Made by a program: the position numbers and the translations under genes. A stretch of 64,000 nt of DNA from CBDDEC01 sp965226785 (lineage in GTDB: Bacteria; Chloroflexota; Dehalococcoidia; UBA2979). The stretch spans positions 868,001 through 932,000 of the forward strand of contig CBDDEC010000003.1 in assembly GCA_965226785.1 (NCBI GenBank). The letters run 5' to 3'. Position 1 is the stretch's first letter, and each line of letters begins with the position of its first letter. The notes under the pieces were generated by a model. The model worked only from the letters and a program-made list of their open reading frames with translations. It was not told where the DNA came from and did no database searches. Positions 53,637-62,122 of the stretch are shown here, piece after piece.

Positions 53637-55205
53637 ATGGTCTGGCAACCGGAAGTCGACGACATCAACCGACGGCGCGAGATGGCGCTGGAGATGGGGG
53701 GCGAGGACCGCGTCCGCGATCAGCATGAGCGCGGCAAGCTCACCATCCGCGAGCGCGTCGATGGGCTCCTCGACGAGGGCAGTTTCCGCGAGCGCGGGGT
53801 GCTCGCCGGGCAAACGGAGTACGAGGGTGGCGAGTTGACGCGGTTTCGCGCTGCTGGCTATGTCGTCGGCATCGGCGAGATCGAGGGGCGGCCGGTTGTG
53901 GTGGGAGGTGGCGATTACACCGCCCGTCCGCTGAGCGGCACGGAGGGCGTGCGCGCACCCGGTCGGAATGTCAGCAAGGGTGGCCACGACGAGGACATCG
54001 CGCTTGGCCTCAAGCTGCCGTTGATTCGCCTGATCGACGGCTTCGGCGCCGACATCCGCTCCGTGGAGGGCATGGCGCGCACGTACATCCCTGAGCTCAC
54101 GATGTGGCCCGTGCCGGCGAAGCTGATGAGCCAGGTGCCGGTGGTCTCGGCCGCCCTCGGCGCGGTGGCCGGGCTGCCCGCGGCGCAGATGGGAATCTGC
54201 CACTTCTCGATCATGGTGAAGGACACGTCGCAGATTTTCGCTGCCGGGCCGCCGGTGGTGAAGCGTGCGCTCGGCCTCGACGTCAGCAAGGAAGATCTCG
54301 GCGGCGTGCAGATCCACGCGCATCGCAGCGGGCTGGTGAACAACGTGGCCGAGGACGAGGCCGACGCCTTCGCGCAGATCCGGCGGTTCCTGTCGTACCT
54401 CCCGCGCAACGTCGACGAGACGCCGCCGGTCGAGGAGTGCGACGACCCGGTGGATCGCCGCGAAGAGGAGCTGCTCTCGCTGATCCCTCGGGACCGCCAG
54501 CGGCCCTACGACGTGCGACAGATGGTCGAACTGATCTTCGACCGCGACTCCACGTTCGAGATCGCGCGTCACTTTGGTTCGTCGCTGGTGACCATGTTTG
54601 CCCGGCTCAACGGGCACCCGGTGGGCGTGCTGGCGAACGACCCGCTGCGCATCGGCGGCGCGATGGACGGCCCGGCTGCGCAGAAGCTCGAGCGGTTCGT
54701 GGACCTCTGCGACACGTTCCACCTGCCCGTGATCAACCTCGCCGACCAGCCGGGGTTCATGCTCGGCCCTAACGCGGAGGGTGGCGGCACGCTGAAGCAC
54801 GGCGCACGTGCGCTCTGCGCCATCGAGGCGGCGACCATTCCCTGGGCCACCGTCATCGTGCGTCGCGTCTACGGCGTCGCGGGAGGTGGGCACCAGAGCT
54901 TCGACCGCTTCGCCTTCCGCGTCGCGTGGCCGTCCGGCGAGTGGGGCTCCATCCCGATCGAGGGCGGCGTGATGGCGGCCTATCGTCGCGAAATTGAGGC
55001 GGCGGAGGATCCGGACGCCTACCGAGCCGAGATCGAGGAGCGCATGGTGCAGCGCCGTAATCCCTTTGGCGCCGCCGAAGCGTTCAACGCGGAGGACCTG
55101 ATCGACCCGCGCGACACGCGGCCGATGCTCTGCGAGTGGCTCGAACTGGTGACCGACCTCCTGCCCCCGGAGCTCGGTCCGAAGCTGCGTCCGATGCGGC
55201 CGTGA
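53637..55205 (+). CDS. acyl-CoA carboxylase carboxyltransferase subunit
   Basis: A 522-aa stand-alone carboxyltransferase of the propionyl/methylcrotonyl-CoA carboxylase beta type. It starts DINRRREMALEMGGEDRVRDQHERGKLTIRERVDGLLD, of which RGKLTIRERV is the usual opening motif. Crotonase-fold segments include LSGTEGVRAPG, INLADQPGFMLGPNAEGGG and RRVYGVAGGGHQ. It has no biotin carboxylase or BCCP and would need one in trans, perhaps from one of the single-chain enzymes. Co-directional with the upstream carboxylase and 13 nt before the oxidoreductase gene. Confidence 0.92.
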   Translation: MVWQPEVDDINRRREMALEMGGEDRVRDQHERGKLTIRERVDGLLDEGSFRERGVLAGQTEYEGGELTRFRAAGYVVGIGEIEGRPVVVGGGDYTARPLSGTEGVRAPGRNVSKGGHDEDIALGLKLPLIRLIDGFGADIRSVEGMARTYIPELTMWPVPAKLMSQVPVVSAALGAVAGLPAAQMGICHFSIMVKDTSQIFAAGPPVVKRALGLDVSKEDLGGVQIHAHRSGLVNNVAEDEADAFAQIRRFLSYLPRNVDETPPVEECDDPVDRREEELLSLIPRDRQRPYDVRQMVELIFDRDSTFEIARHFGSSLVTMFARLNGHPVGVLANDPLRIGGAMDGPAAQKLERFVDLCDTFHLPVINLADQPGFMLGPNAEGGGTLKHGARALCAIEAATIPWATVIVRRVYGVAGGGHQSFDRFAFRVAWPSGEWGSIPIEGGVMAAYRREIEAAEDPDAYRAEIEERMVQRRNPFGAAEAFNAEDLIDPRDTRPMLCEWLELVTDLLPPELGPKLRPMRP

Positions 55206-55218
55206 TCGGGCGGCCATC

Positions 55219-56328
55219 ATGACGAGCAGCGGATTCGCCAAGCGCATCGCCATTCTCGGCAGCGGGTTCGGCACGCGGGTCACCGCGCCGGCGTTGCGCG
55301 CCGAGGGCTGGGATATCCGCGCGCTGTTTTCGCGCCGGATTGAGCGGGCCGAGGAGATTGCGGGCAAGCTCGGCATCCCCCACCACACCGACGACTACCG
55401 GGCGCTGGTCACGCGCGACGACATCGATGCGGTCGTTGTCTCGACGCCGACCTCGACGCATCGCGAGATCGCCCTGGCGGCGCTCGCCGCGGGGAAGCAC
55501 GTGCTCTGCGAGAAACCGTTCGCGGCGGACCTCGACGAGGCGCGGTCATTGGCGGCTGCGGCGCGCGACTCGGAGCTGACGGTGATGTGCAACTTCGAGT
55601 TTCGCTACAGCGACCACCGGCTCCACATCAGCCGGCTGATCGAGGATGGCGTGATCGGCGAGCCGCAGTCGGCCACGGCGACGCTGCACTTCGCCCGCCC
55701 CATGAGCGGAACCCCCCTCGACTGGCGCTCGCAGCTGGAGATGGGCGGCGGGGCGCTCAATGAGCAGGGGTCACACTACTTCGACGCGTTGCGGGGGTGG
55801 ATGGGCGAGATCTCGGCGATCTCGGCGCAGCTGGCCACGCACGAGCCTCTGCGGATCGATCTGGCGACCGGCGAGGAGGTGACGTCTGACGCCGACGACT
55901 TCGCAGCGGCGACACTGACGTTCGCCTCGGGCGCCGTCGCCAGCTTCGCCATCGTCTGGAGCGATCGCGTGCCAGCGGGCGGGGTGCTGCACATCACGGG
56001 GCCTGGGGGCACGATCAGCCATCGGTCGCCCAGTGGGCTCTTCGCCGGTGGGCCGGTCACACATACGGCGCCGCTCTCGCCCGGCGCTGCCCGAGGCGAG
56101 CAGCCCGAGGAAAGCGCGCCGTTGCCGCTCCCCACCGACATCGCGCCGCTGCCGGACATCGACATCATCGCTGGCTCTCGGCGTCTCCTGCGCGACTTCG
56201 AACGCGGCATCATCGAGCGCCGGTCGCCGTCACCGAACTTCGACGACGGCCTCGCCACCCAGGCGATCCTCGAGGCCGCACGCGAATCCTCACGCAGCGG
56301 GCGCGTCGTGCCGGTCACGACCGGCTAA
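55219..56328 (+). CDS. Gfo/Idh/MocA family oxidoreductase
   Basis: A 369-aa NAD(P)-dependent sugar or polyol oxidoreductase. N-terminal Rossmann motif ILGSGFGTRVTAPAL, STPTSTHREIALAAL, then the family's CEKPF with the catalytic-region Lys. The C-terminal alpha/beta domain includes GGGALNEQGSHYFDALR, with His in the active-site region. All hallmarks are present. It ends ~80 bp before a half-tRNA that marks the left edge of the integrated element. Confidence 0.9.
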   Translation: MTSSGFAKRIAILGSGFGTRVTAPALRAEGWDIRALFSRRIERAEEIAGKLGIPHHTDDYRALVTRDDIDAVVVSTPTSTHREIALAALAAGKHVLCEKPFAADLDEARSLAAAARDSELTVMCNFEFRYSDHRLHISRLIEDGVIGEPQSATATLHFARPMSGTPLDWRSQLEMGGGALNEQGSHYFDALRGWMGEISAISAQLATHEPLRIDLATGEEVTSDADDFAAATLTFASGAVASFAIVWSDRVPAGGVLHITGPGGTISHRSPSGLFAGGPVTHTAPLSPGAARGEQPEESAPLPLPTDIAPLPDIDIIAGSRRLLRDFERGIIERRSPSPNFDDGLATQAILEAARESSRSGRVVPVTTG

Positions 56329-56406
56329 CACTGAGACCGGCGCCGCGAGCTGCGGCGTTGAGCCTCGGACGTTGCCTCAGCAGCCACAACGGCGCGCTAT
56401 CTTGGA

Positions 56407-56447
56407 TGCACGCCCCGGTAGCTCAACGGATAGAGCAGCGGCCTTCT
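56407..56447 (+). other. half tRNA-Arg: left attachment-site copy
   Basis: 41 bp identical to 61920-61960, covering the 5' half of tRNA-Arg(TCT) through the anticodon (GCGGCCTTCT). The sequence then departs, so T arm and 3' acceptor strand are missing and no tRNA can form. Upstream bases are also partly similar (GCGCTATCTT versus GCGTTATCTT). Interpreted as the displaced tRNA portion at attL. Confidence 0.75.
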
Positions 56448-56889
56448 GATCCTGAGCACTGGTCAAGGTCACGCCGGATCTGGCCGCGTTACGGCGGACT
56501 GTCGCGCGTTCGCCCCACTCGCTTTGCGACAGAGCCGGATCAATTCGGATGCGGCCGGCTCCGCGAATCTCCCTCTTCTCTCCCTGCCGGTGGACACTAC
56601 GCTGCGCTGTCGAGGTCAGGCGGATAATCCCCTGGAGGTGCTCGTCGACGTGATCGACTGCACCGAGGTCAGCACCTGCTCCAAGTTGCCCGATCGAAGC
56701 CGACCGGACTGGCGCTCAAGCCATAGCTCGAGATTCTGCGGCGCTTCGTCGACCGGATGCTCGCCCGACGGACGGCAACGTCAGGCCGACCGATCGTCGC
56801 CCTACTGGGCGTTACTCGGTCCGAAGACCTCGAAATCGGGAGTTGGTGAGACGGCGAAGCACCTTGCGATGTAGTCCGAGGACCGCTGA
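56448..56889. other. gene-poor stretch inside the island
   Basis: No convincing gene. One forward frame around 56720-56850 looks weakly coding (LEILRRFVDRMLARRT) but is interrupted by stops, and no family is recognised. Probably decayed DNA. Confidence 0.5.
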
Positions 56890-57111
56890 TCACTCGCGGC
56901 GGTCGAGGCCAGAGGCCTGCCACTCATCTCGCCCGTCCGCGAGATCGGCGAGCTGTTCCAGCGTCGCCCGATGCTCACGCCGGAGGTGTAGCAAGATCAG
57001 CCGGTAATCGAACGCGATCAAACAAGAATCTCGCTTGACGAGGCGCGCAACATCGCCGATCCCATCTTCACGGGAGACCTGCTCCAGCAGCCAACTCCGG
57101 AACGAAGCCAT
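56890..57111 (-). CDS. small hypothetical protein (73 aa)
   Basis: From an ATG at 57111 with GGGAGG five nt upstream. It reads MASFRSWLLEQVSREDGIGD followed by VARLVKRDS, resembling small YozE-like proteins of high-GC bacteria (FRxWLLxQ...DxVGDLARDV). No signal peptide or membrane segment; predicted helical and charged. Function unknown. It is the only compact, well-started frame in the left part of the island. Confidence 0.6.
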   Translation of the reverse strand: MASFRSWLLEQVSREDGIGDVARLVKRDSCLIAFDYRLILLHLRREHRATLEQLADLADGRDEWQASGLDRRE

Positions 57112-57586
57112 CACCACCTCCCGTAAGCGATCGTAAGCGCCTCAGCACGGGACGCTCTAGTGGACGGTCTTTAACGGCAGACGGTCGCTCGTTCTCGAAG
57201 CCCCGAACCCAGAGCGACGCGTACGATCGAGCGGAACGCGCCCGTCAGCAATCTGGTGTCCGTCAGGCTGGTGCGCTGCCCGATGTAATAGGGCCAGAGG
57301 GCCAGTGAGCATCGCGATTACTTTCGTTCTCGGTGATCGCCAACTCTCCGCACGCACACCGGGCCGCACTCACGGGTGCGGCGGAGGCCGATCCGATCGC
57401 GATCCAGTGCTCGACAGACACCGCCGCATCAAAGCTGTGATCGCCACCTGCGCAGTTGTTGGAGGCCATGAGACCAACCTCATCATCGTCCGACTGCCGG
57501 CCACACGGGACCGTCTTACTAGGATAAGTCGAGCCGCAAGCCCAGTCCGCATGCCTATAATGCGCGCACACAGATGGGCGGAGCGC
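57112..57586. other. 475-bp non-coding stretch upstream of the slipin gene
   Basis: Frames here are short or antisense to the slipin gene; none is convincing. The right end carries a TATAAT box (57556-57561). The region may have lost the normal first exon-like segment of the slipin gene, i.e. its membrane anchor. Confidence 0.45.
57556..57561 (+). promoter_or_regulatory. -10 element TATAAT upstream of slipin
   Basis: A perfect TATAAT stands 25 nt before the ATG at 57587. No good -35 at 17 nt. The close spacing suggests a short leader. Confidence 0.45.
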
Positions 57587-58477
57587 ATGTTCTTCATCAG
57601 CGTTGTGAAGCAGTACGAGCGAGCGGTGATCTTCCGCCTCGGGCGTTACACGGGCACTCGCGGTCCTGGGCTCGTGATCCTGATTCCATTTATCGACCGA
57701 GGCGTCAAAATTGACATGCGTGAGTTCGTGCTCGACGAGCCGGCGCAATCCTCGATCACGAAAGACAACGCCCTCGTCGACATCGACTTCGTGGTCTACA
57801 TGCGCGTGGTCGACGCCGAGGCAGCGGTGATCAATGTCCAGAGCTATCTTCGCGCGGTACGCAACCTCGCCACGACCACGCTACGTGCTGTGATCGGCGA
57901 CATCACCGTCGAGGAGGTGCTGTCGCAGCGCGAGACGATCAACCGGCGCCTGCAGGTGAAGATGGCGGAGGAGGTCGTGCGCTGGGGTGTCGAGGTGAAG
58001 GCGATCGAGATCCGCGAGATCACTCCGCAACACGACATCCAGGACGCGATGACGCGCTTGCTCACAGCGGACCGCACGAAGCGCTCCGAGATCACCGAGT
58101 CAGAGGGCCAGCGACAGTCCGCGATCAACGTCGCCGAGGGCAACAAGCGGAGCGCGATCCTCGAGGCAGAAGGCTCGAAGGAGTCGCAGGTGCTGCGCGC
58201 ACAAGGCGGCCGTGAGGCAGCAATTCTGAACGCCGAGGGGTTCTCGATCGGCCTGCAGCGGATCTACGAGACGGCCTCTGGCGTCGATGGCAACACCATG
58301 GCCTTGCAGTACCTCGAGATGATGAAGCAGCTCGGCGCAGGCGATTCGACCAAGTGGATCATCCCCATGGACCTGGCGCAGGTTGCGGGTCCGATGGGCG
58401 CCGCGATCGGAGGCCTGGCGTCCGGTGACGGCAACGATGCCGCTGCCAGCGACAGCGCCGGAGCTACACCTCCCTAG
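57587..58477 (+). CDS. slipin / SPFH-domain (stomatin-like) protein lacking the usual N-terminal membrane segment
   Basis: A 296-aa SPFH protein. The domain starts VVKQYERAVIFRLGRYTGTRGPGLVILIPFIDR and continues with MREFVLDEP, VDIDFVVYMRVVD and LRAVIGDITVEEVLSQRETIN, all slipin hallmarks. A coiled-coil of Glu/Ala-rich repeats (INVAEGNKRSAILEAEGSKE) follows. Typical slipins begin with a ~20-residue hydrophobic anchor; only MFFISVV precedes the domain here. The ATG at 57587 has GGCGGAG upstream. The partner NfeD protease gene is absent. It may be soluble or N-terminally truncated. Confidence 0.85.
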   Translation: MFFISVVKQYERAVIFRLGRYTGTRGPGLVILIPFIDRGVKIDMREFVLDEPAQSSITKDNALVDIDFVVYMRVVDAEAAVINVQSYLRAVRNLATTTLRAVIGDITVEEVLSQRETINRRLQVKMAEEVVRWGVEVKAIEIREITPQHDIQDAMTRLLTADRTKRSEITESEGQRQSAINVAEGNKRSAILEAEGSKESQVLRAQGGREAAILNAEGFSIGLQRIYETASGVDGNTMALQYLEMMKQLGAGDSTKWIIPMDLAQVAGPMGAAIGGLASGDGNDAAASDSAGATPP

Positions 58478-58544
58478 GCCCGACTCGTGTGTCGCTATGG
58501 CGGCGCGCCTCGCCGACTGTCCTGGGCACTGGCTATCGGGTTGC

Positions 58545-59939
58545 CTAGCTGAACTGGTACTCGGGCGCTGCCACGATCAACTGCACCATGCGGCCGATGC
58601 GGGCGCACGCGTCCTCGCTCGCTCCGTTGTCGAACGAGAGCGGGCCCTGCTCCTCCGCGAACTCCACGAGCGCCAAGCGCGTCTCTGCGCTCACGTCGAG
58701 GGGTCCACAGAGATCGAGGCAGCGGTCGACGAACTCCGCGGGTGAAGCGTCGCCTGCCGCGACGACCCGGTTGACGATCAATGCGACGCCGGGCTTCGAA
58801 GTGTCCATCACCTGCTCGACCGCGAAGTTGACGCGCTCGGTCAGCGTGCCGACGTCGAGCCACTCCTTGCCTGTGTGCCAGCCTTCGACCGAGGTCGGGT
58901 CCATGAGCTTCTGCCCCATCAACATCGCCGCGGTGGCGAGATGGACAACCGAGAGGTCCGGAAACCTCGGCGAACCGGCAAGCTTAATCACGCCGCCGAC
59001 GAACTCGGTCGGACTCTTCACCCGTCGGAAGCGAGCCGTCTTGAAGAAGTCGGAATTGAGCAGCGTGCGCATCACCTCACGTATGTCGCCGTCGGACGCC
59101 ACGAACGTCGCAACCATCTCGTCGATGGCGGCCTCGTCCTGCGGCGGCGTCACGCTCCACGAGGGCACCTGCGGCTCGTCGGCGACGAAGAAGTTGTAGA
59201 GGTGGCGAGCGATGAACCGCGCGCAAGCCTCCTGCTGCACGATTGCCTCGATCACGTCCTCACCCTCGACGACGGTCTGGCCAAGGAAGGTCTTCTGTTC
59301 GGCATCGTGGTCGTCTTCGTCGAAACGGAACTCCGCGCCGTAATTGCCGTAGGGGTAGAGCGGAATCGGCTGCGTGAACGTCCAACCGGTGAATGCGCGT
59401 GCCGCCGATTTGATGTCGTCCTCGGTGTAGGCGCCGATGCCCATCGAGAACAGCTCCAGGAGTTCGCGCCCGTAGTTCTCGTTGATCGAACTGCCGTGGT
59501 TCTCGTTGTTGTCAAGCCAGTCGATCATGGCCGGATCGTGCGAGAGGTCGAGAAGAATCTGCCGCATGCTGCCGAGACCGTTTTCTTTGAACAGCTCGAT
59601 CTGCGCCACCAGCGCCGGGCCATGCTCGCTCTTGGTCCAGCCGGTCGCGAAGACCTGGTGCCAGAACAGCGCCATCTTCTCGCGCAGCGGGCGTTCGCTG
59701 TTCGCGAGGTTGTAGATCCAGCGCGACGCCCAGATCATCGGTGTGTCGGCGCAGGCGGACACCGGATAGTAGCGGTCGAGTACGTCCTCGTCCGGATCGC
59801 TGTGCAACTCCGGATAGAGCAGGTCTTCGATGACCTCCTCGTAGGGGCGCAGCGCCAGTTCTTCGAGCTCCTCCCGGGTCGCTCCGACCCCAACACGGCG
59901 CATGAGATGAGCCATCAACTCGATGCTTTCTTCCCCCAT
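58545..59939 (-). CDS. DUF1800 family protein (island paralogue)
   Basis: A 464-aa paralogue of the protein at 40640, co-linear over its length (AHLMRRVGVGATREELE, DNNENHGSSINENYGRELLE, FTGWTFTQPIPLYPY, ending IVAAPEYQFS). The ATG at 59939 has GAGGAGAG 7 nt upstream, which fixes the family's start. Unlike the first copy it has no DUF1501 neighbour. It converges with the slipin gene (67-bp gap). Family function unknown. Confidence 0.9.
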   Translation of the reverse strand: MGEESIELMAHLMRRVGVGATREELEELALRPYEEVIEDLLYPELHSDPDEDVLDRYYPVSACADTPMIWASRWIYNLANSERPLREKMALFWHQVFATGWTKSEHGPALVAQIELFKENGLGSMRQILLDLSHDPAMIDWLDNNENHGSSINENYGRELLELFSMGIGAYTEDDIKSAARAFTGWTFTQPIPLYPYGNYGAEFRFDEDDHDAEQKTFLGQTVVEGEDVIEAIVQQEACARFIARHLYNFFVADEPQVPSWSVTPPQDEAAIDEMVATFVASDGDIREVMRTLLNSDFFKTARFRRVKSPTEFVGGVIKLAGSPRFPDLSVVHLATAAMLMGQKLMDPTSVEGWHTGKEWLDVGTLTERVNFAVEQVMDTSKPGVALIVNRVVAAGDASPAEFVDRCLDLCGPLDVSAETRLALVEFAEEQGPLSFDNGASEDACARIGRMVQLIVAAPEYQFS

Positions 59940-60625
59940 AGCGAACCTCTCCTCGTTGTCCCCCGCCCGAATCTGAGGGCGGCGCCAACCGTAATTGCCG
60001 TCGGCTTCGCAATTCATAGCATGAACGCGGGACACCGCAGCATCGATCACTGTCCTACCTCGTTACGGACCCGTGGCCGGTGCTGGCTAGTTTCCTAGGG
60101 CAGCTATCTATCTGCGACTCGCGAGATCCCTCGTGGAGCCGTCCATCAGAGATCGAGGAGTACATTGAGGCCAGCGGTGTTGAGGCGTTCCCGACGAGAG
60201 AAACATTGATGGCGAACATCTGACGTCCGCATCATGCCCGCGGGAGCCCGGGTCCACGACCTCGGGGAGCACACTGGATCGGCGTCGTTACACCCGTCGA
60301 CCGGATCGGGACCGGGCGCTTTCTCTCTCAACAGTCCGCGAGGCCGCTCGACCGCCAGAAGTAGCGTCGCCTCGGTCCTCCGCTCTCACGTCGCGTCTCC
60401 AGGCCGCCGCTGCTCCGCACGCCGCGCATTACGCCAACCAGGTCTCGCTGACGAGCGGGAGTCTCGTCGTCGCCCCGAGCCGCTGCTTCCTCGCAGAAAC
60501 TCTGGGCATAGGCTCCCTTGTGGTTCACAATGGGTTGAACGCTGGGAGCGATATGAGAGCGTGGGCAGATACACGTCCCCCGCCCTCACCGCGCCGTCAA
60601 GGCTCGTTCCGGCTCGCCAGGGAGT
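59940..60625. other. 686-bp stretch without a recognisable gene
   Basis: Holds the promoter region of the DUF1800 paralogue. Open frames on both strands are short and rich in Arg/Ser/Pro as expected of random high-GC frames, and no family motif is visible. Confidence 0.5.
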
Positions 60626-60841
60626 GTGACAGTGGTGACGAGCGACCGCGAAGCCGGGAGAGCCGACGCGACCTGCGTGCATCACTGGAAGCTCGGCAGC
60701 CCGAATGGCCGCTCGAGCGTCGGAGTCTGTCAAGAGTGCGGCGCCGAGCGAGTGTTCGCCGCCAGCGCTAGCGCTGGCGGCTGGGCTCGTGCGCCTCGCG
60801 GCATCGCGCGGCGACCCGCAGACCCTCCGAGGAGTGCCTGA
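60626..60841 (+). CDS. small zinc-ribbon-like hypothetical protein
   Basis: A 71-aa frame from a GTG at 60626. Residues ~17-50 read CVHHWKLGSPNGRSSVGVCQ and ECGAERVF. This is a Cx(n)CxxC pattern with His-His-Trp, seen in small proteins of high-GC bacteria that carry a HHW...PNG...SxGxCxxCGxxRxF motif, probably a metal-binding knuckle. The C-terminal ~20 residues look random, so the gene may be truncated. Function unknown. Confidence 0.45.
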   Translation: MTVVTSDREAGRADATCVHHWKLGSPNGRSSVGVCQECGAERVFAASASAGGWARAPRGIARRPADPPRSA

Positions 60842-61022
60842 CGCAGTGGATCCGGACGGATGGCCAGAGGCTCGTGCGCTGAGCATGCTGTGGAGTCATT
60901 GATCTGGTCCGTATTGGATGGCGGAGGCGATCGGGGCCGCTTGGGTGGCTGACCAAGCGCGGCGCTCAATCGAGGTAGCGCATGACCGGTCCGCAGGCCC
61001 AACCTCCCCACTGGGTGGACCC

Positions 61023-61787
61023 CAACGAAACCAATCCGTCCGCCGGGCATCAGGGATACCCTCCGCGCCGCATACAACTGGGCGATCGACCGTGAGCTAG
61101 TGCGCGCCAATCCTGCCGTCCGCGCGAAGGTCGGCGAGCAGGAGACAGTCCGCGCCGTCGACACGCTCGACCAGGACGAGGTCAGATGTCTGTTACGAGC
61201 GCTTGAAGGGCACCGGCTTTAGCAGCTGGACGCCGTCGCCGCTGCAACGGGCCTCCGACAACGTGAGATCCTCGCTCTCCGGTGGAGCGATGTTGACTTC
61301 GACGCCGGCACGATCAAGATTCCGCGTCGCCTCAAGTGGCAAGCCGGCGGGTACTACTTCGGCAAACCGAAGTCGCTCAGAAGCCGACGGACTTGCGCGT
61401 GTCACCGCTCGTGCTGGCAGAACTGCGTAGGCAGCAGAGGGATCAGAACGTCGAGCGATTTCAGTGCGCCCACTGGTCGGCTCTTGACCTGGTCTTCGCC
61501 GGAGTGGATGGCAGACTGCTCAGGGGGACCAGCGTCACACACCACTTGAAGCGTGTCGCGGCCCGACTTGGCCTGCAGATCACGTTCCATCAGCTCAGGC
61601 ACACGGGGGCCACGCTTCTCCTCAGCGAAGGCCACGGCGCGCAGGTGGTGAGCGCGATCCGCGGACATGCGACGTCGGTACCACGATGAACGTGTACTCC
61701 CACGTCCATAGGCAGAGACGCACGGCCGCGGCCACAAGCCATGGGCAGTTCCTGGAGCAAGAGGCTCGTCCCGACTCCGGCGACTGA
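61023..61787 (+). pseudogene. tyrosine recombinase (phage-type integrase) remnant
   Basis: Catalytic half of an integrase recoverable across frames: NQSVRR, then IRDTLRAAYNWAIDRELVRA and NPAV; ATGLRQREILALRWSDVD (first catalytic Arg); FHQLRHTGATLLLSEG (His-x-x-Arg); and TTMNVYSHVHRQ (Tyr nucleophile). Defects are one-base deletions near 61047, 61397 and 61670 and a TAG at 61220-61222. The SAM-like N-terminal domain is not recognisable upstream. It stands 133 bp before the tRNA-Arg, the expected place for an integrase acting there. Certainly inactive as read. Confidence 0.85.
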
Positions 61788-61919
61788 AGGGGTGCCAGCT
61801 CGGCAGAGGGCAAAGCAGCCGCTGACGACCCACCCACTGTGTCTCCCAACGATCGGCGCGGCGGGGTCTGCTCAGGCCCAGTGGCCCAACCGGAGCCCGG
61901 AGCACCGCGTTATCTTTAG

Positions 61920-61960
61920 TGCACGCCCCGGTAGCTCAACGGATAGAGCAGCGGCCTTCT
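61920..61960 (+). other. right attachment-site copy (5' half of tRNA-Arg)
   Basis: Identical to 56407-56447. Here it runs on into a complete tRNA, so the crossover probably lay at or just after the anticodon. Confidence 0.7.
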
Positions 61961-62000
61961 AATCCGCAGGTTGGGGGTTCGACTCCTCCCCGGGGCGCCA
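61925..62000 (+). tRNA. tRNA-Arg (anticodon TCT)
   Basis: A complete cloverleaf. The acceptor strand GCCCCGG pairs with CCGGGGC, D arm GCTCAACGGATAGAGC, anticodon loop CTTCTAA with TCT at 61958-61960, T arm with GGTTCGACTCC, discriminator G and encoded CCA (61998-62000). One C-U mismatch closes the anticodon stem. It reads AGA codons. The first 36 nt are duplicated at 56412-56447. Confidence 0.95.
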
Positions 62001-62122
62001 TCTCTAAGCCATATCCTGCAGCGCTTTTCGACACTACGAGGTCGCAGACTGAGCCAAATCTCAGCCCTCTGTCACCAATCCGTCACCATCAGTCGCGTTC
62101 TCCTATGATCGTCCTCGAGAGA

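Larger units (their letters stand above)
56407..61960. mobile_element. decayed integrated element at tRNA-Arg
   Basis: A 5.5-kb segment between the half-tRNA and the intact tRNA-Arg, with a tyrosine-integrase remnant next to the right end. Contents are a small protein, slipin, DUF1800 protein, zinc-ribbon protein and long gene-poor stretches. The crossover would lie in the anticodon loop, with the element supplying a replacement 5' half. No replication, conjugation or phage structural gene is recognised, so it may be an old or internally deleted island. Confidence 0.6.

Noticed and set aside
56358..56627. Open frame containing APVAQRIEQRP
   Set aside because: This is the translation of the half-tRNA, a known false-gene signature.
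62001..62122. Second integrated element directly after the tRNA-Arg (short repeat GTCACCA... GTCACCA near 62071)
   Set aside because: Only a short repeated motif is present; no second integrase or attachment copy is visible before the IS6 element.
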